Source of the DNA: Irregularibacter muris
GTDB lineage: Bacteria > Bacillota > Clostridia > Eubacteriales > Garciellaceae
NCBI RefSeq assembly: GCF_024622505.1
Contig: NZ_JANKAS010000002.1
Coordinates: 310,001-374,000 of the forward strand
Direction: 5' to 3'
DNA length: 64,000 bases
Below are positions 26,645-34,138 of this stretch, piece by piece. The notes below the pieces were generated by a model that saw only the letters and a list, made by a program, of their open reading frames with translations, did not search any database and had not been told where the DNA came from. The first letter of the stretch is position 1; every line of letters starts with the position of its first letter. A program made the translations under genes and the position numbers.

Positions 26645-27124
26645 TTACCTATTTAATTTCTCTTTAATCGCTTTCTCAACACTTTCTGGTACTAATCCTT
26701 TTATACAACCATTGAAGCTGGAGACTTCTTTAATAATACTTGAACTCAAATAGGAATATTGACTATTGGTCATCATAAAAACAGTTTCCACATCTGGGGC
26801 TAATTTTCTATTCATTAAAGCCATTTGAAATTCATATTCAAAATCCGAAACAGCTCTTAGACCCTTTACAATCACCTTAGCGTTTTTAGCTTTCATAAAG
26901 TCAATTAATAGTCCTGAAAAGGTATCAATTTCCACATTATCGAAATGTTGTGTCGTGCTTTTTAATAGTTCTATTTTTTCTTCTACTAAAAAAAATGGAT
27001 TTTTATTTGGATTTTTTAATACCGCTACAATTACCTTGTCAAAAATATTGGCAGCTCTTTCAATAATATCCAAATGACCATTGGTAACTGGATCAAAGCT
27101 CCCAGGATAAACTCCTATATTCAC
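26645..27124 (-). CDS. coaD: Phosphopantetheine adenylyltransferase
   Basis: Fourth step of coenzyme A synthesis: ATP plus 4'-phosphopantetheine gives dephospho-CoA. It has [17 protein letters not shown] with the TxGH motif, [20 protein letters not shown], and [15 protein letters not shown] (ISSS type). 159 aa. The ATG overlaps the rsmD stop by 4 bp, the common rsmD-coaD coupling. Confidence 0.98.
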   Translation of the reverse strand: MNIGVYPGSFDPVTNGHLDIIERAANIFDKVIVAVLKNPNKNPFFLVEEKIELLKSTTQHFDNVEIDTFSGLLIDFMKAKNAKVIVKGLRAVSDFEYEFQMALMNRKLAPDVETVFMMTNSQYSYLSSSIIKEVSSFNGCIKGLVPESVEKAIKEKLNR

Positions 27125-27684
27125 TCTGTTGTTCCTCCTTTTTTGTAAAATGAAAGAGTAGTATTTCCATAGGTTTGTTGTCTAAAGCATACTAGTCCAC
27201 TAATTTCCTCTTGGTGTATTTCTGTCTTATCATGTTCGAAAATTATCCAACTATCGGAGTGTAAAATATTATTTTTTACAATTGCCTCTAATGAAGAAGT
27301 AATAAGTCCCTTGAGATAGGGAGGATCTAAAAAAATTATATCTACCTTTTCAACGTGCATAGCTACTGTTTTAATGGCACTTTGAATATCTTTATGGATA
27401 ATTTCTGCTTTATCTATCAAATTTGTCTTATGTAAATTCTTAGTAATCATATCAATGCTTTCTTTATGATTATCGATAAAAAAACACTTGTCCGCCCCTC
27501 TGCTTAATGCCTCTATACCCATACTACCAATTCCCGCAAAACCATCTACAAAGATTGCCTCTCTGGTCCTACCACCTAGTATACTAAATAGTGCCTCCTT
27601 AATACGATCTGCAGTTGGCCTAATTCTATCACCTTTTGGCGTAAACAAATGTGTTCCTCTCGCACTTCCTGTAATTACTCTCAT
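27121..27684 (-). CDS. rsmD: 16S rRNA (guanine966-N2)-methyltransferase
   Basis: SAM-dependent methyltransferase acting on 16S rRNA. It begins [18 protein letters not shown] and shows [20 protein letters not shown] for SAM binding and the catalytic [10 protein letters not shown] (DPPY). 187 aa from ATG 27684, which follows GGAGGGAATAT; in-frame codons upstream lack a ribosome site. Coupled to coaD. Confidence 0.96.
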   Translation of the reverse strand: MRVITGSARGTHLFTPKGDRIRPTADRIKEALFSILGGRTREAIFVDGFAGIGSMGIEALSRGADKCFFIDNHKESIDMITKNLHKTNLIDKAEIIHKDIQSAIKTVAMHVEKVDIIFLDPPYLKGLITSSLEAIVKNNILHSDSWIIFEHDKTEIHQEEISGLVCFRQQTYGNTTLSFYKKGGTTE

Positions 27685-27834
27685 ATATTCCCTCCTAAAA
27701 CTCATATTTATTGTAGCACAGTTCCTTAGACTTAAAAAGTATTTTTAATATTTGTGTTATCTAAGTAGATAAGGCTTAAGAAAGACTAATGGTTAAAGCC
27801 CTATTCTGGGACATTATGACCACAAGTTTTACTA

Positions 27835-27891
27835 AATAGAAAGAACAACAAAGGGGCAGCATCACCACCCCTTTGTTGTTCTTTCTATTTA
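27835..27891 (-). terminator. SASP gene terminator
   Basis: AAAGAACAACAAAGGGG/CCCCTTTGTTGTTCTTT stem, 17 bp perfect and extendable past a one-base bulge, with an 11-nt loop. It overlaps the SASP stop codon. Such stable 3' ends are usual for long-lived spore mRNAs. Confidence 0.8.
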
Positions 27892-28107
27892 TTTTCCTGT
27901 CATATTTCTTTGAACTTGCTCAATCATTTTCTTTACCATATATCCACCTACATAGCCATTTTGTCTAGAAGACAAATTGCCTTTATCTTGACCATCATAA
28001 TTTGCTATTCCCAATTCATTAGCTACTTCTAATTTAAATTGATCTAAGCTTTTTCTAGCTTCAGGCACTAGTACTCTATTTCTTCCACTATTGTTTTGAT
28101 TCGCCAT
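27889..28107 (-). CDS. Alpha/beta-type small acid-soluble spore protein
   Basis: DNA-coating protein of the dormant spore, degraded by the protease GPR during germination. The 72-aa product has the family core FKLEVANELGIANYDGQDKGNLSSRQNGYVGGYMVKKMIE; the EVANELG segment is the GPR cleavage region. The N-terminus is Asn/Arg-rich. GGAGG lies 7 nt before ATG. A sigma-G promoter is expected, but I see no convincing match upstream. Monocistronic. Confidence 0.96.
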   Translation of the reverse strand: MANQNNSGRNRVLVPEARKSLDQFKLEVANELGIANYDGQDKGNLSSRQNGYVGGYMVKKMIEQVQRNMTGK

Positions 28108-28211
28108 TTTTTCACCTCCTAAGGGTTGTATAATATTAATGTAACCAGAGGATGAAAAATTAGTCTAGAAAATACATACAACTCTTCATAATAGTGGAAG
28201 TACTCTCCTTT

Positions 28212-30257
28212 TCAATTTAAAGCAATCTTATGAATTTTCTCTTGAAGATTTTCCAATACAAATTTGCTCATTTCTGAGTATTCTCCCTCTTGGAAGATTT
28301 CCTTTAAAACATCCTGAGACATTTTAAGAATCCCTACATCTTCTATTAGATTTGCAATCTTCAGCTCAGGTAGACCATGTTGACGCAAACCTAAGAATTC
28401 ACCTGGCCCCCTTAAAGCTAAGTCTTTTTCCGCTATGATAAAACCATCATCTGTACCCACTAATGTTTTCATTCGTTCTTCTATTAATTTCCCTTCGTGG
28501 TTTGTAATGAGAATACAATAGGATTGATGTTCTCCCCTTCCTATTCTTCCTCTTAATTGATGCAATTGCGCCAACCCAAACCTTTCAGCATTATGAACTA
28601 ACATAATGGTTGCATTGGGTACATTGACTCCCACCTCAATTACTGTGGTAGAAATTAAAATGTCTATTTCTCCATCCTTAAACCGCTGCATAACGACATC
28701 TTTTTCTTGGTTTTGCATTTTTCCATGAAGTAAGGATATTTTTTCATCTCTAAAAATATTATTTTTAAGATGTTCTGTTAGGGTAATCACCGACTGGGCA
28801 TCTATACTTTCAGAATCTTCTACCAAGGGACATACAATATAGGCTTGTCTTCCTAGCTTTATTTGTTTTTTTATAAAGTTATATATTCGAGTTTCATACC
28901 TTTCATTTACATGATATGTCTCCACCTTTTTCCGTCCTGGAGGTAGTTCATCAATAATAGAAATATCAAGATCTCCATATAATATGAATGCTAATGTTCT
29001 AGGTATTGGAGTCGCTGTCATTACAAGTACATGGGGATTCTCTCCCTTATTATTCAATAACGCTCTTTGTTTAACCCCAAAACGATGTTGTTCATCGGTT
29101 ATTACTAATCCTATTTTATTAAATTTCACATTATCCTGTATTAGAGCATGGGTTCCTATGACAATATCTATTTCTCCACTTTGAATTTTTTCAGTGATAT
29201 TTTTTTTGTCTTTTGCTTTTAGGCTACCTATTAATAGGCCTATTTTAATATTAAATTTTTTAAATAAGCTATTGAGGGTTTCATAATGTTGCTTAGCTAG
29301 TATTTCTGTAGGTACCATCATAACTCCTTGATAACCATTTAGATAAGCCATAAGAAGAGCAATAGCCCCAATTATTGTTTTCCCTGATCCTACATCGCCC
29401 TGAATTAATCTATTAATAATCTTCCCCGTAGAAAGATCTTCCTCTAATTCTTTAATTACCTTTTTTTGAGCATTCGTAAGCTGAAAGGGTAGCTCTTCAA
29501 TAAATTTTTCCACTCTTGAATCTATATTAAAAGTTATTCCACTGATATTTTTAGTGTTTTGTGCTTTAATAAGATGTAATCCCATTTGCAACAAAAAAAA
29601 TTCATCAAAAATCAATCTTTTTTTTCCTATCTCATAATTCTTTAAATTTGTAGGAAAATGGATATTTTCCAATGCAAAATTTATCTCACATAGCTTATAC
29701 TTTTTTCTTAAATCCATAGGTAGGTATTCTTCCCATTGTCCCTTCACAGCACTTATAGCCTCTATCATAAACTTTCTTATATCTTTCTGGGTTAACCTTG
29801 TAGATAATGGATATACTGGCAAAATTCCTTGGCCTTTATAAGATAGATCATCTATGATTTTATAGTCTGGAGTGATTATCTGAATTTTCCCATATCCTCT
29901 TTTTATTTTTCCATATAAATAATATAAGCCACCTATTTTAAATGTGTTTTTCATAAAGGAAGTATTATACCATATGGCTTCCCCTACTACACCTTTATCT
30001 TCTATGGGTATCTTAATAATGCGTAATTTTCTTCCCCTTAATAATTCCTCCATACCTCTTCCAGTGATTTTAACTACAATACCAGTATATTCTTGATCCT
30101 TACATTGGGATAGGGGGGTTATCTTTCGTCTATCCTCATAATCTCTTGGGAAAAAATAGACTAAATCTTCTATAGTCTCTACTCCTATTTTTTTAAATTG
30201 CTCATATTTTTTTGGCCCTATTCCCTTTAAATTTTTTATTGAATCTTTAACGTTCAT
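28212..30257 (-). CDS. recG: ATP-dependent DNA helicase RecG
   Basis: Branch-migration helicase that regresses stalled forks. An N-terminal helical and OB wedge domain (GIGPKKYEQFKKIGVETIEDLVYFFPRDYEDR) precedes helicase motifs: GDVGSGKTIIGAIA (I), TDEQHRFGVKQR (II), ATPIPRTLAF (III), and the C-terminal TVIEVGVNVPNAT and QLRGRIGRGEHQSYC. 681 aa from ATG 30257 (AAGGTG upstream). Follows the yloU-yloV unit after a terminator. Confidence 0.98.
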   Translation of the reverse strand: MNVKDSIKNLKGIGPKKYEQFKKIGVETIEDLVYFFPRDYEDRRKITPLSQCKDQEYTGIVVKITGRGMEELLRGRKLRIIKIPIEDKGVVGEAIWYNTSFMKNTFKIGGLYYLYGKIKRGYGKIQIITPDYKIIDDLSYKGQGILPVYPLSTRLTQKDIRKFMIEAISAVKGQWEEYLPMDLRKKYKLCEINFALENIHFPTNLKNYEIGKKRLIFDEFFLLQMGLHLIKAQNTKNISGITFNIDSRVEKFIEELPFQLTNAQKKVIKELEEDLSTGKIINRLIQGDVGSGKTIIGAIALLMAYLNGYQGVMMVPTEILAKQHYETLNSLFKKFNIKIGLLIGSLKAKDKKNITEKIQSGEIDIVIGTHALIQDNVKFNKIGLVITDEQHRFGVKQRALLNNKGENPHVLVMTATPIPRTLAFILYGDLDISIIDELPPGRKKVETYHVNERYETRIYNFIKKQIKLGRQAYIVCPLVEDSESIDAQSVITLTEHLKNNIFRDEKISLLHGKMQNQEKDVVMQRFKDGEIDILISTTVIEVGVNVPNATIMLVHNAERFGLAQLHQLRGRIGRGEHQSYCILITNHEGKLIEERMKTLVGTDDGFIIAEKDLALRGPGEFLGLRQHGLPELKIANLIEDVGILKMSQDVLKEIFQEGEYSEMSKFVLENLQEKIHKIALN

Positions 30258-30280
30258 TTTTATCACCTTATCCTATAAGA

Positions 30281-30307
30281 AAAAAAGAGTATATTATACT
30301 CTTTTTA
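30281..30307 (-). terminator. Terminator after fakA-like gene
   Basis: AAAAAGAGTATA/TATACTCTTTTT hairpin in the 38-bp gap between the yloV stop and the recG start, with a T-rich run on the minus strand. Confidence 0.65.
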
Positions 30308-31939
30308 TTCTACCGAAATAATATAGTAATATAAAGGCTGACCGCCATATAGGTTTTCTATATCAATATCTTGAAATCTTTCTTCAATTTTATTTAACAA
30401 ATTAGAACTTTGGTCTTTTGAAACATCTTCACCTGTAAAAATGGTTACTAGCTCATCCTCTTCTTCAACCATTTTATCAAGTAATTGTAGAGCAACTTTC
30501 TCAATATCTTTACCAACTACAACAATATCTCCATCCAATAAACCAATAATATCCTCTTTATGAATTTCCATTCCATTGACTTGAGTATCCCTAACGGCAA
30601 AGGTTATTTGACCTGTTTTTACTTCATTTATGGTTTTTTCCATACTATTATAATTATCTTCTACTGACTGTTCTGGGTTGAAGGCCAATAATGCAGCTAT
30701 TCCTTGGGGTATAGTTCTAGTTGGGAGAACATGAACACTTTTATCGGAAATCTGTTTTGCTTGATCAGCAGCTAAAAAGATATTACTATTATTGGGCAAT
30801 ATAAATATATTTTTAGCCTGTAATTTCTCAAGTTCGATTAAAAAGTCTTCGGTACTAGGGTTCATTGTTTGCCCACCCTTGATTATACTCTCAACTCCTA
30901 AGTCTTCAAATACTTTGACAATTCCTTCTCCTGCAGAAACAGCTATAAAAGCATAATCTTTTAACTCAATATTTTCAACTTTCTGGGTTTCTAAATTGAG
31001 TTGGCTTCTGTGTTGTTCTTTCATATTGTCAATTTTTATATTGGTTACTTCACCCATTTGCAAAGCATATTCTAAGGCTTTTCCAGGATGATTGGTATGT
31101 ACATGAACTTTTATTCTTTCCTCATCTCCAACCACCAATAAAGAATCTCCTAATTGTGATAACTCTGTTTTAAAGGAATTAATTGAGGGGTTTTTACTCA
31201 ATACAATAAATTCAGTACAGTAGGCAAATTGAATATCCGCAGTAGATATATGACTTTTTCCTGGGGCATGAGTTTTATCATGCTTTTCAGGGCTACTCTT
31301 TATATCTACTTCTAAATCATTCCCAAATAAAGCTTTGTAAGCACCTTCAAAAATATATATCAGTCCCTTACCTCCTGCATCAACGACTCCAGCTTCTTTC
31401 AGTACAGGTAACATATTAGGAGTCTTGTCTAAGGTGATATTGGCCCATTCTATGATTTTTTCTATAAATACATCCAATGTTTTGAAATTTTTAGTATTGT
31501 GCATAGCATAACTTGCACTTTCTCTAGCAACAGTTAAAATCGTACCCTCTGTTGGTTTCATTACAGCTTTATAAGCCATATCTGAGCCTGATTTTAATGC
31601 CATACTAAAATCATGAATATCTAAAACTTCCTTGTCTTTACATGCTTTGGCAAATCCTCTGAAAAGCTGAGAAAGGATAACTCCTGAATTTCCTCTCGCA
31701 CCCATAAGTGAGCCCCTTGATGCAGCATCTGCAATTTTTTCCAAGCTATTAGTGGCTACTTCGGATACTTCCTTTGCAGCAAATTGTATGGTTAAGGACA
31801 TATTTGTTCCTGTATCCCCATCCGGCACTGGAAAAACATTTAGATCATTTACTATGTCTTTATTATTTTCTAAATTATTGGCTGCAAATATAATCATCTT
31901 TTTCAATAGGGCACCATCGATATGTTTGATTTTCAACAC
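30305..31939 (-). CDS. fakA: Fatty acid kinase A-like DAK2 protein (YloV)
   Basis: DAK2-domain kinase of 544 aa. With an acyl-binding FakB/DegV partner, FakA phosphorylates free fatty acids for phospholipid synthesis. NVFPVPDGDTGTNMSLT near residue 35 is the nucleotide/metal motif, GARGNSGVILSQLFRGFA and LKEAGVVDAGGKGL follow; a middle and a C-terminal domain (KNIFILPNNSNIFLAADQA, EEDELVTIFTGEDV) complete the family layout. No fakB is in the window. Cotranscribed with yloU, 20 bp upstream. Confidence 0.92.
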   Translation of the reverse strand: MLKIKHIDGALLKKMIIFAANNLENNKDIVNDLNVFPVPDGDTGTNMSLTIQFAAKEVSEVATNSLEKIADAASRGSLMGARGNSGVILSQLFRGFAKACKDKEVLDIHDFSMALKSGSDMAYKAVMKPTEGTILTVARESASYAMHNTKNFKTLDVFIEKIIEWANITLDKTPNMLPVLKEAGVVDAGGKGLIYIFEGAYKALFGNDLEVDIKSSPEKHDKTHAPGKSHISTADIQFAYCTEFIVLSKNPSINSFKTELSQLGDSLLVVGDEERIKVHVHTNHPGKALEYALQMGEVTNIKIDNMKEQHRSQLNLETQKVENIELKDYAFIAVSAGEGIVKVFEDLGVESIIKGGQTMNPSTEDFLIELEKLQAKNIFILPNNSNIFLAADQAKQISDKSVHVLPTRTIPQGIAALLAFNPEQSVEDNYNSMEKTINEVKTGQITFAVRDTQVNGMEIHKEDIIGLLDGDIVVVGKDIEKVALQLLDKMVEEEDELVTIFTGEDVSKDQSSNLLNKIEERFQDIDIENLYGGQPLYYYIISVE

Positions 31940-31959
31940 AAGTACCTCCTTACAAACTA

Positions 31960-32310
31960 TTAAACTCTGACACTTTCTACGTTTACATTTACTTTTTCTA
32001 CTTTTAATCCTGTTAAATGTTCCAGTGAATATTTTACCTTATCAATAATATTGTCTGCAACTACTGATATCTTGATTCCAAATTCAATAATGACAAATAA
32101 GTCAATAGTTAGCCTACCATTATTTTCTACAACTTTTACACCCTTACTTAGATGTTCTCTTTTTAATAATTCGACTATGCCATCTTTTCCTCTTTTGGAT
32201 GCCATTCCTACTAATCCATAGCATTCCATTGCGGCTAGTCCGGCAATATTCGCAAGTAAATCTTCAGAAATATATATGTTTCCTAATTCATTACTAATTT
32301 TTGCAGGCAA
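31960..32310 (-). CDS. yloU: Asp23/Gls24 family protein YloU
   Basis: Conserved small envelope-stress protein family; partner of the DAK2 gene in nearly all Firmicutes. 116 aa with GNIYISEDLLANIAGLAAMECYGLVGMASKRG and a C-terminal KVNVNVESVRV strand. Start is TTG 32310 behind GAGGAGGTTTCTATT. Divergent from rpmB. Confidence 0.94.
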   Translation of the reverse strand: MPAKISNELGNIYISEDLLANIAGLAAMECYGLVGMASKRGKDGIVELLKREHLSKGVKVVENNGRLTIDLFVIIEFGIKISVVADNIIDKVKYSLEHLTGLKVEKVNVNVESVRV

Positions 32311-32347
32311 AATAGAAACCTCCTCTATTTATTATTTTATTATTTAT

Positions 32348-32376
32348 ATTCTATCCTATTAGACAGTATTCTTCAA
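32348..32376 (-). promoter_or_regulatory. Sigma-A promoter of yloU-yloV
   Basis: TTGAAG-17-TAGAAT on the minus strand, about 40 bp upstream of the yloU start. Confidence 0.65.
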
Positions 32377-32433
32377 CAGTAGCTTTATTCGAGCAAATGT
32401 TTCTTTTAGAATTTATTAAATTTCTCTCTTTTA

Positions 32434-32463
32434 TTGCACTATCTATAATTATTATGATACAAT
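32434..32463 (+). promoter_or_regulatory. Candidate promoter of rpmB
   Basis: TTGCAC-18-TACAAT on the plus strand, about 60 bp upstream of rpmB and divergent from the yloU promoter. Confidence 0.5.
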
Positions 32464-32524
32464 ATATTTGTTTTATATGCATATTATAATAATTATCGTA
32501 CCTTTGATAAAGGAGGTGGAATTC

Positions 32525-32716
32525 ATGGCAAGACATTGTAGCGTTTGTAAAAAAGGAACTATTTCAGGTAATCAAATTAGCCACTCCACTAGACATACAA
32601 AAAGAGCTTGGAATCCGAATTTGAAAAAAGTAAGAGCAATTGTAAATGGTGCACCAAGAAGAATTTATGTATGCACTAGATGTTTGCGTTCCGGCAAAGT
32701 AGAGAGAGCAATTTAG
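32525..32716 (+). CDS. rpmB: 50S ribosomal protein L28
   Basis: 63-aa ribosomal protein: MARHCSVCKKGTISGNQISH, HTKRAWNPNLKKVRA, RRIYVCTRCLRSGKVERA, with CxxC pairs for a zinc ribbon. The start is ATG 32525 behind AAAGGAGGTGG; an open frame extends upstream to 32468 but is not a family sequence. It is transcribed against its neighbours, the same orientation relative to yloU and spoVM as in Bacillus. Confidence 0.98.
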   Translation: MARHCSVCKKGTISGNQISHSTRHTKRAWNPNLKKVRAIVNGAPRRIYVCTRCLRSGKVERAI

Positions 32717-32718
32717 TA

Positions 32719-32757
32719 AAAAACGTGCGTGTGAAATTAGATTCACAGCACGTTTCT
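32719..32757 (+). terminator. rpmB terminator
   Basis: AACGTGC-G-TGTGAA/TTCACA-G-CACGTT stem with a 5-nt loop, followed by TTCTTATTTT, 3 nt past the rpmB stop. Confidence 0.85.
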
Positions 32758-32840
32758 TATTTTGATACAAGAAAATTCGTCTTGCTAGCAAAAGGTCAAT
32801 CTTTCTTATATCACTAGAGCGGCCATAGCCGCTTTCTTGT
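32757..32840 (-). repeat. Interspersed double-hairpin repeat, copy B
   Basis: About 84 nt read on the minus strand. Its first 25 bases, including the hairpin AGCGGCTATGGCCGCT, are identical to copy A at 33331; the second half contains GCAAGAC and ends GTATCAAAATAAG like the others. It lies in the convergent gap between rpmB and spoVM. With copy A it forms inverted repeats around the spoVM cluster. Confidence 0.75.
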
Positions 32841-32865
32841 TATTATGTTCTTTATTATTCATCAT

Positions 32866-32931
32866 CTATCGAGAGAATTTCTTCAAAAAGTTTCTTATGA
32901 ATTTTGGAAGCTTGATAAACATAATCCTCAT
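32866..32931 (-). CDS. spoVM: Stage V sporulation protein M, 21 aa
   Basis: Tiny amphipathic helix that recognises the curved forespore membrane and anchors SpoIVA. The product MRIMFIKLPKFIRNFLKKFSR aligns without gaps to the start of B. subtilis SpoVM (26 aa, from memory): Ile6, Lys7, Leu8, Pro9, Lys10 and Phe11 are identical, including the helix-breaking Pro9. It is about five residues shorter at the C-terminus. GGGGG lies about 6 nt before the ATG. Position supports it: between thiN and a convergent rpmB, exactly as in Bacillus. Identity is inferred from motif plus synteny; short length makes homology scores weak. Confidence 0.85.
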   Translation of the reverse strand: MRIMFIKLPKFIRNFLKKFSR

Positions 32932-32952
32932 TACAATCCCCCTATTCCCTAA

Positions 32953-33120
32953 TTATTTCCTTAATATGCTAATGCCAGCAATTATTAACCCGATGGCCCC
33001 TATGACTAACCATGCTTTTCGGGGAAGAAATATCAACAGCAAAATAACCATTAGAAATATCATTATTATAGGAATACATAAATGTTTTCTATATCTTAAC
33101 CAAATTCTCCACTTCACCAC
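32953..33120 (-). CDS. Small membrane protein next to spoVM (55 aa)
   Basis: Unrecognised. A basic N-terminus (VVKWRIWLRYRKHL) is followed by two hydrophobic segments, about residues 14-32 and 37-52, with a short PRK turn between, and ends ISILRK: a two-span hairpin topology with cytoplasmic ends is likely. Start GTG 33120 has AAGGA 6 nt upstream; a second GTG at 33117 is possible. It begins 9 bp after the stop of the preceding small gene and ends 21 bp before spoVM, so all three are likely one transcript. Confidence 0.7.
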   Translation of the reverse strand: MVKWRIWLRYRKHLCIPIIMIFLMVILLLIFLPRKAWLVIGAIGLIIAGISILRK

Positions 33121-33129
33121 ATCACATCC

Positions 33130-33294
33130 TTATTTGCAGCGCCAACAAAAGAATAGAAAAATTAGGTACAGTAAAATCAATATGCAAATGCACAATAAAA
33201 CATATAAAATCCATGTAGGAAAAATAATAATCAATATAATAAATCCAATTATACTTAAAACAAGACCTAGCAATTTCCTGTGTAAATATCTCAT
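33130..33294 (-). CDS. Small membrane protein, first gene of spoVM cluster (54 aa)
   Basis: Unrecognised. MRYLHRKLLG gives a positive N-terminus; nearly all of residues 9-50 is hydrophobic, interrupted by FPTW, consistent with two membrane spans, and the tail is FFCWRCK with Cys residues (also LCIC in the second span). AGGTGG lies 4-5 nt before the ATG. It is in the same frame as, and 9 bp upstream of, the next small membrane gene. Function unknown; a role in spore envelope assembly is only a guess from position. Confidence 0.7.
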   Translation of the reverse strand: MRYLHRKLLGLVLSIIGFIILIIIFPTWILYVLLCICILILLYLIFLFFCWRCK

Positions 33295-33330
33295 TTTACC
33301 ACCTTTTATACATTATGATACCTCCCCCAA

Positions 33331-33413
33331 ACAAGAAAGCGGCTATGGCCGCTCTTGTGAAATAGAAAAGGTTGGTCTATTACGAGCAAGATAAACTTTC
33401 CTATTTCAAAATA
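33331..33413 (+). repeat. Interspersed double-hairpin repeat, copy A
   Basis: 83 nt. Hairpin 1 is ACAAGAAAGCGGC-TATG-GCCGCTCTTGT, hairpin 2 GAAATAGAAAAGGTT against AAACTTTCCTATTTC around a loop of about 19 nt, ending CAAAATAA. Best-preserved copy of the family; inverted relative to copy B. Lies between the thiN terminator and the spoVM cluster. Confidence 0.75.
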
Positions 33414-33446
33414 AAAGGCTTATAATAATATATTATTATAAGCCTT
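33409..33446 (-). terminator. thiN terminator
   Basis: Perfect 32-nt palindrome AAGGCTTATAATAATA/TATTATTATAAGCCTT followed by TTTTATTTT on the minus strand, 20 nt past the thiN stop. Confidence 0.8.
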
Positions 33447-33466
33447 CAAATATGTTACAATATCTA

Positions 33467-34108
33467 TTAATCCTGTGCCAAAATAACCAATAAAATACCC
33501 TTGTTAATGGTTATTTTAACCTTTCCACCTTTTACAACATTGCTTATACCATAGGGATTATCCTTGGTCATAACAGCATCCTTCAAACTGTAATGCAAAC
33601 CCTCTGTTGTAATACCATCCACTCTATCTGTAAAAGGAAGCAATGAGAGAGTCTCTCCTTTTCTTCCTTTTAATTCTATGCTTTTATCCATAAGATATAT
33701 GCGATTATGTTCATTAACAATAGAGGCTTTAAGTCCTTTATCTAGCAAAGATTTTAAAAGATAAACATTGGCAAGGGTATGATCCATCCTACTGCCTAAC
33801 ATACCCACCAAAATTACCTCCTTAATGGGTAAAGACATCACATATTGAATAGCTAGTTGAGTGTCGGTTTCATCTTTTTCTATATCATATTTTATAATCT
33901 CTATGGATTTTTCTTTATAAAATTCCAATTCCGCCATTGGTATAGAGTCTAAATCTCCTATAATGGTAGTAGGAACAATCCCAAGCCTTCTTAGATGTTT
34001 TGCCCCTCCATCAGCACATATAATATATTGGGGGTTCTCCTGATGAAACAATTCCTTATAAAAATTATCATTATTTACTTCTCCATTGGATATTACAATA
34101 GCCTTCAT
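33467..34108 (-). CDS. thiN: Thiamine pyrophosphokinase
   Basis: Makes thiamine diphosphate from thiamine and ATP. ICADGGAKHLRRLGIVPTTIIGDLDSI and EKDETDTQLAIQY carry the Asp residues of the active site; GMLGSRMDHTLANVYLL follows. 213 aa, normal length. It follows rsgA by 30 bp; rpe, which lies between these two genes in Bacillus, is absent. Confidence 0.96.
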   Translation of the reverse strand: MKAIVISNGEVNNDNFYKELFHQENPQYIICADGGAKHLRRLGIVPTTIIGDLDSIPMAELEFYKEKSIEIIKYDIEKDETDTQLAIQYVMSLPIKEVILVGMLGSRMDHTLANVYLLKSLLDKGLKASIVNEHNRIYLMDKSIELKGRKGETLSLLPFTDRVDGITTEGLHYSLKDAVMTKDNPYGISNVVKGGKVKITINKGILLVILAQD

Positions 34109-34138
34109 ATAAATCCCTCATTGTTTTAATACTTTTTG

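Noticed and set aside
32351-32536. Minus-strand frame of 61 codons upstream of yloU
   Set aside because: Covers the divergent rpmB/yloU promoter region, has low-complexity sequence and no ribosome site.
32837-33394. Plus-strand open frame of 185 codons
   Set aside because: No ribosome site and low-complexity Ile/Asn-rich product. It is antisense to spoVM and the two small membrane genes, which have proper start signals, and it runs into both repeat copies.
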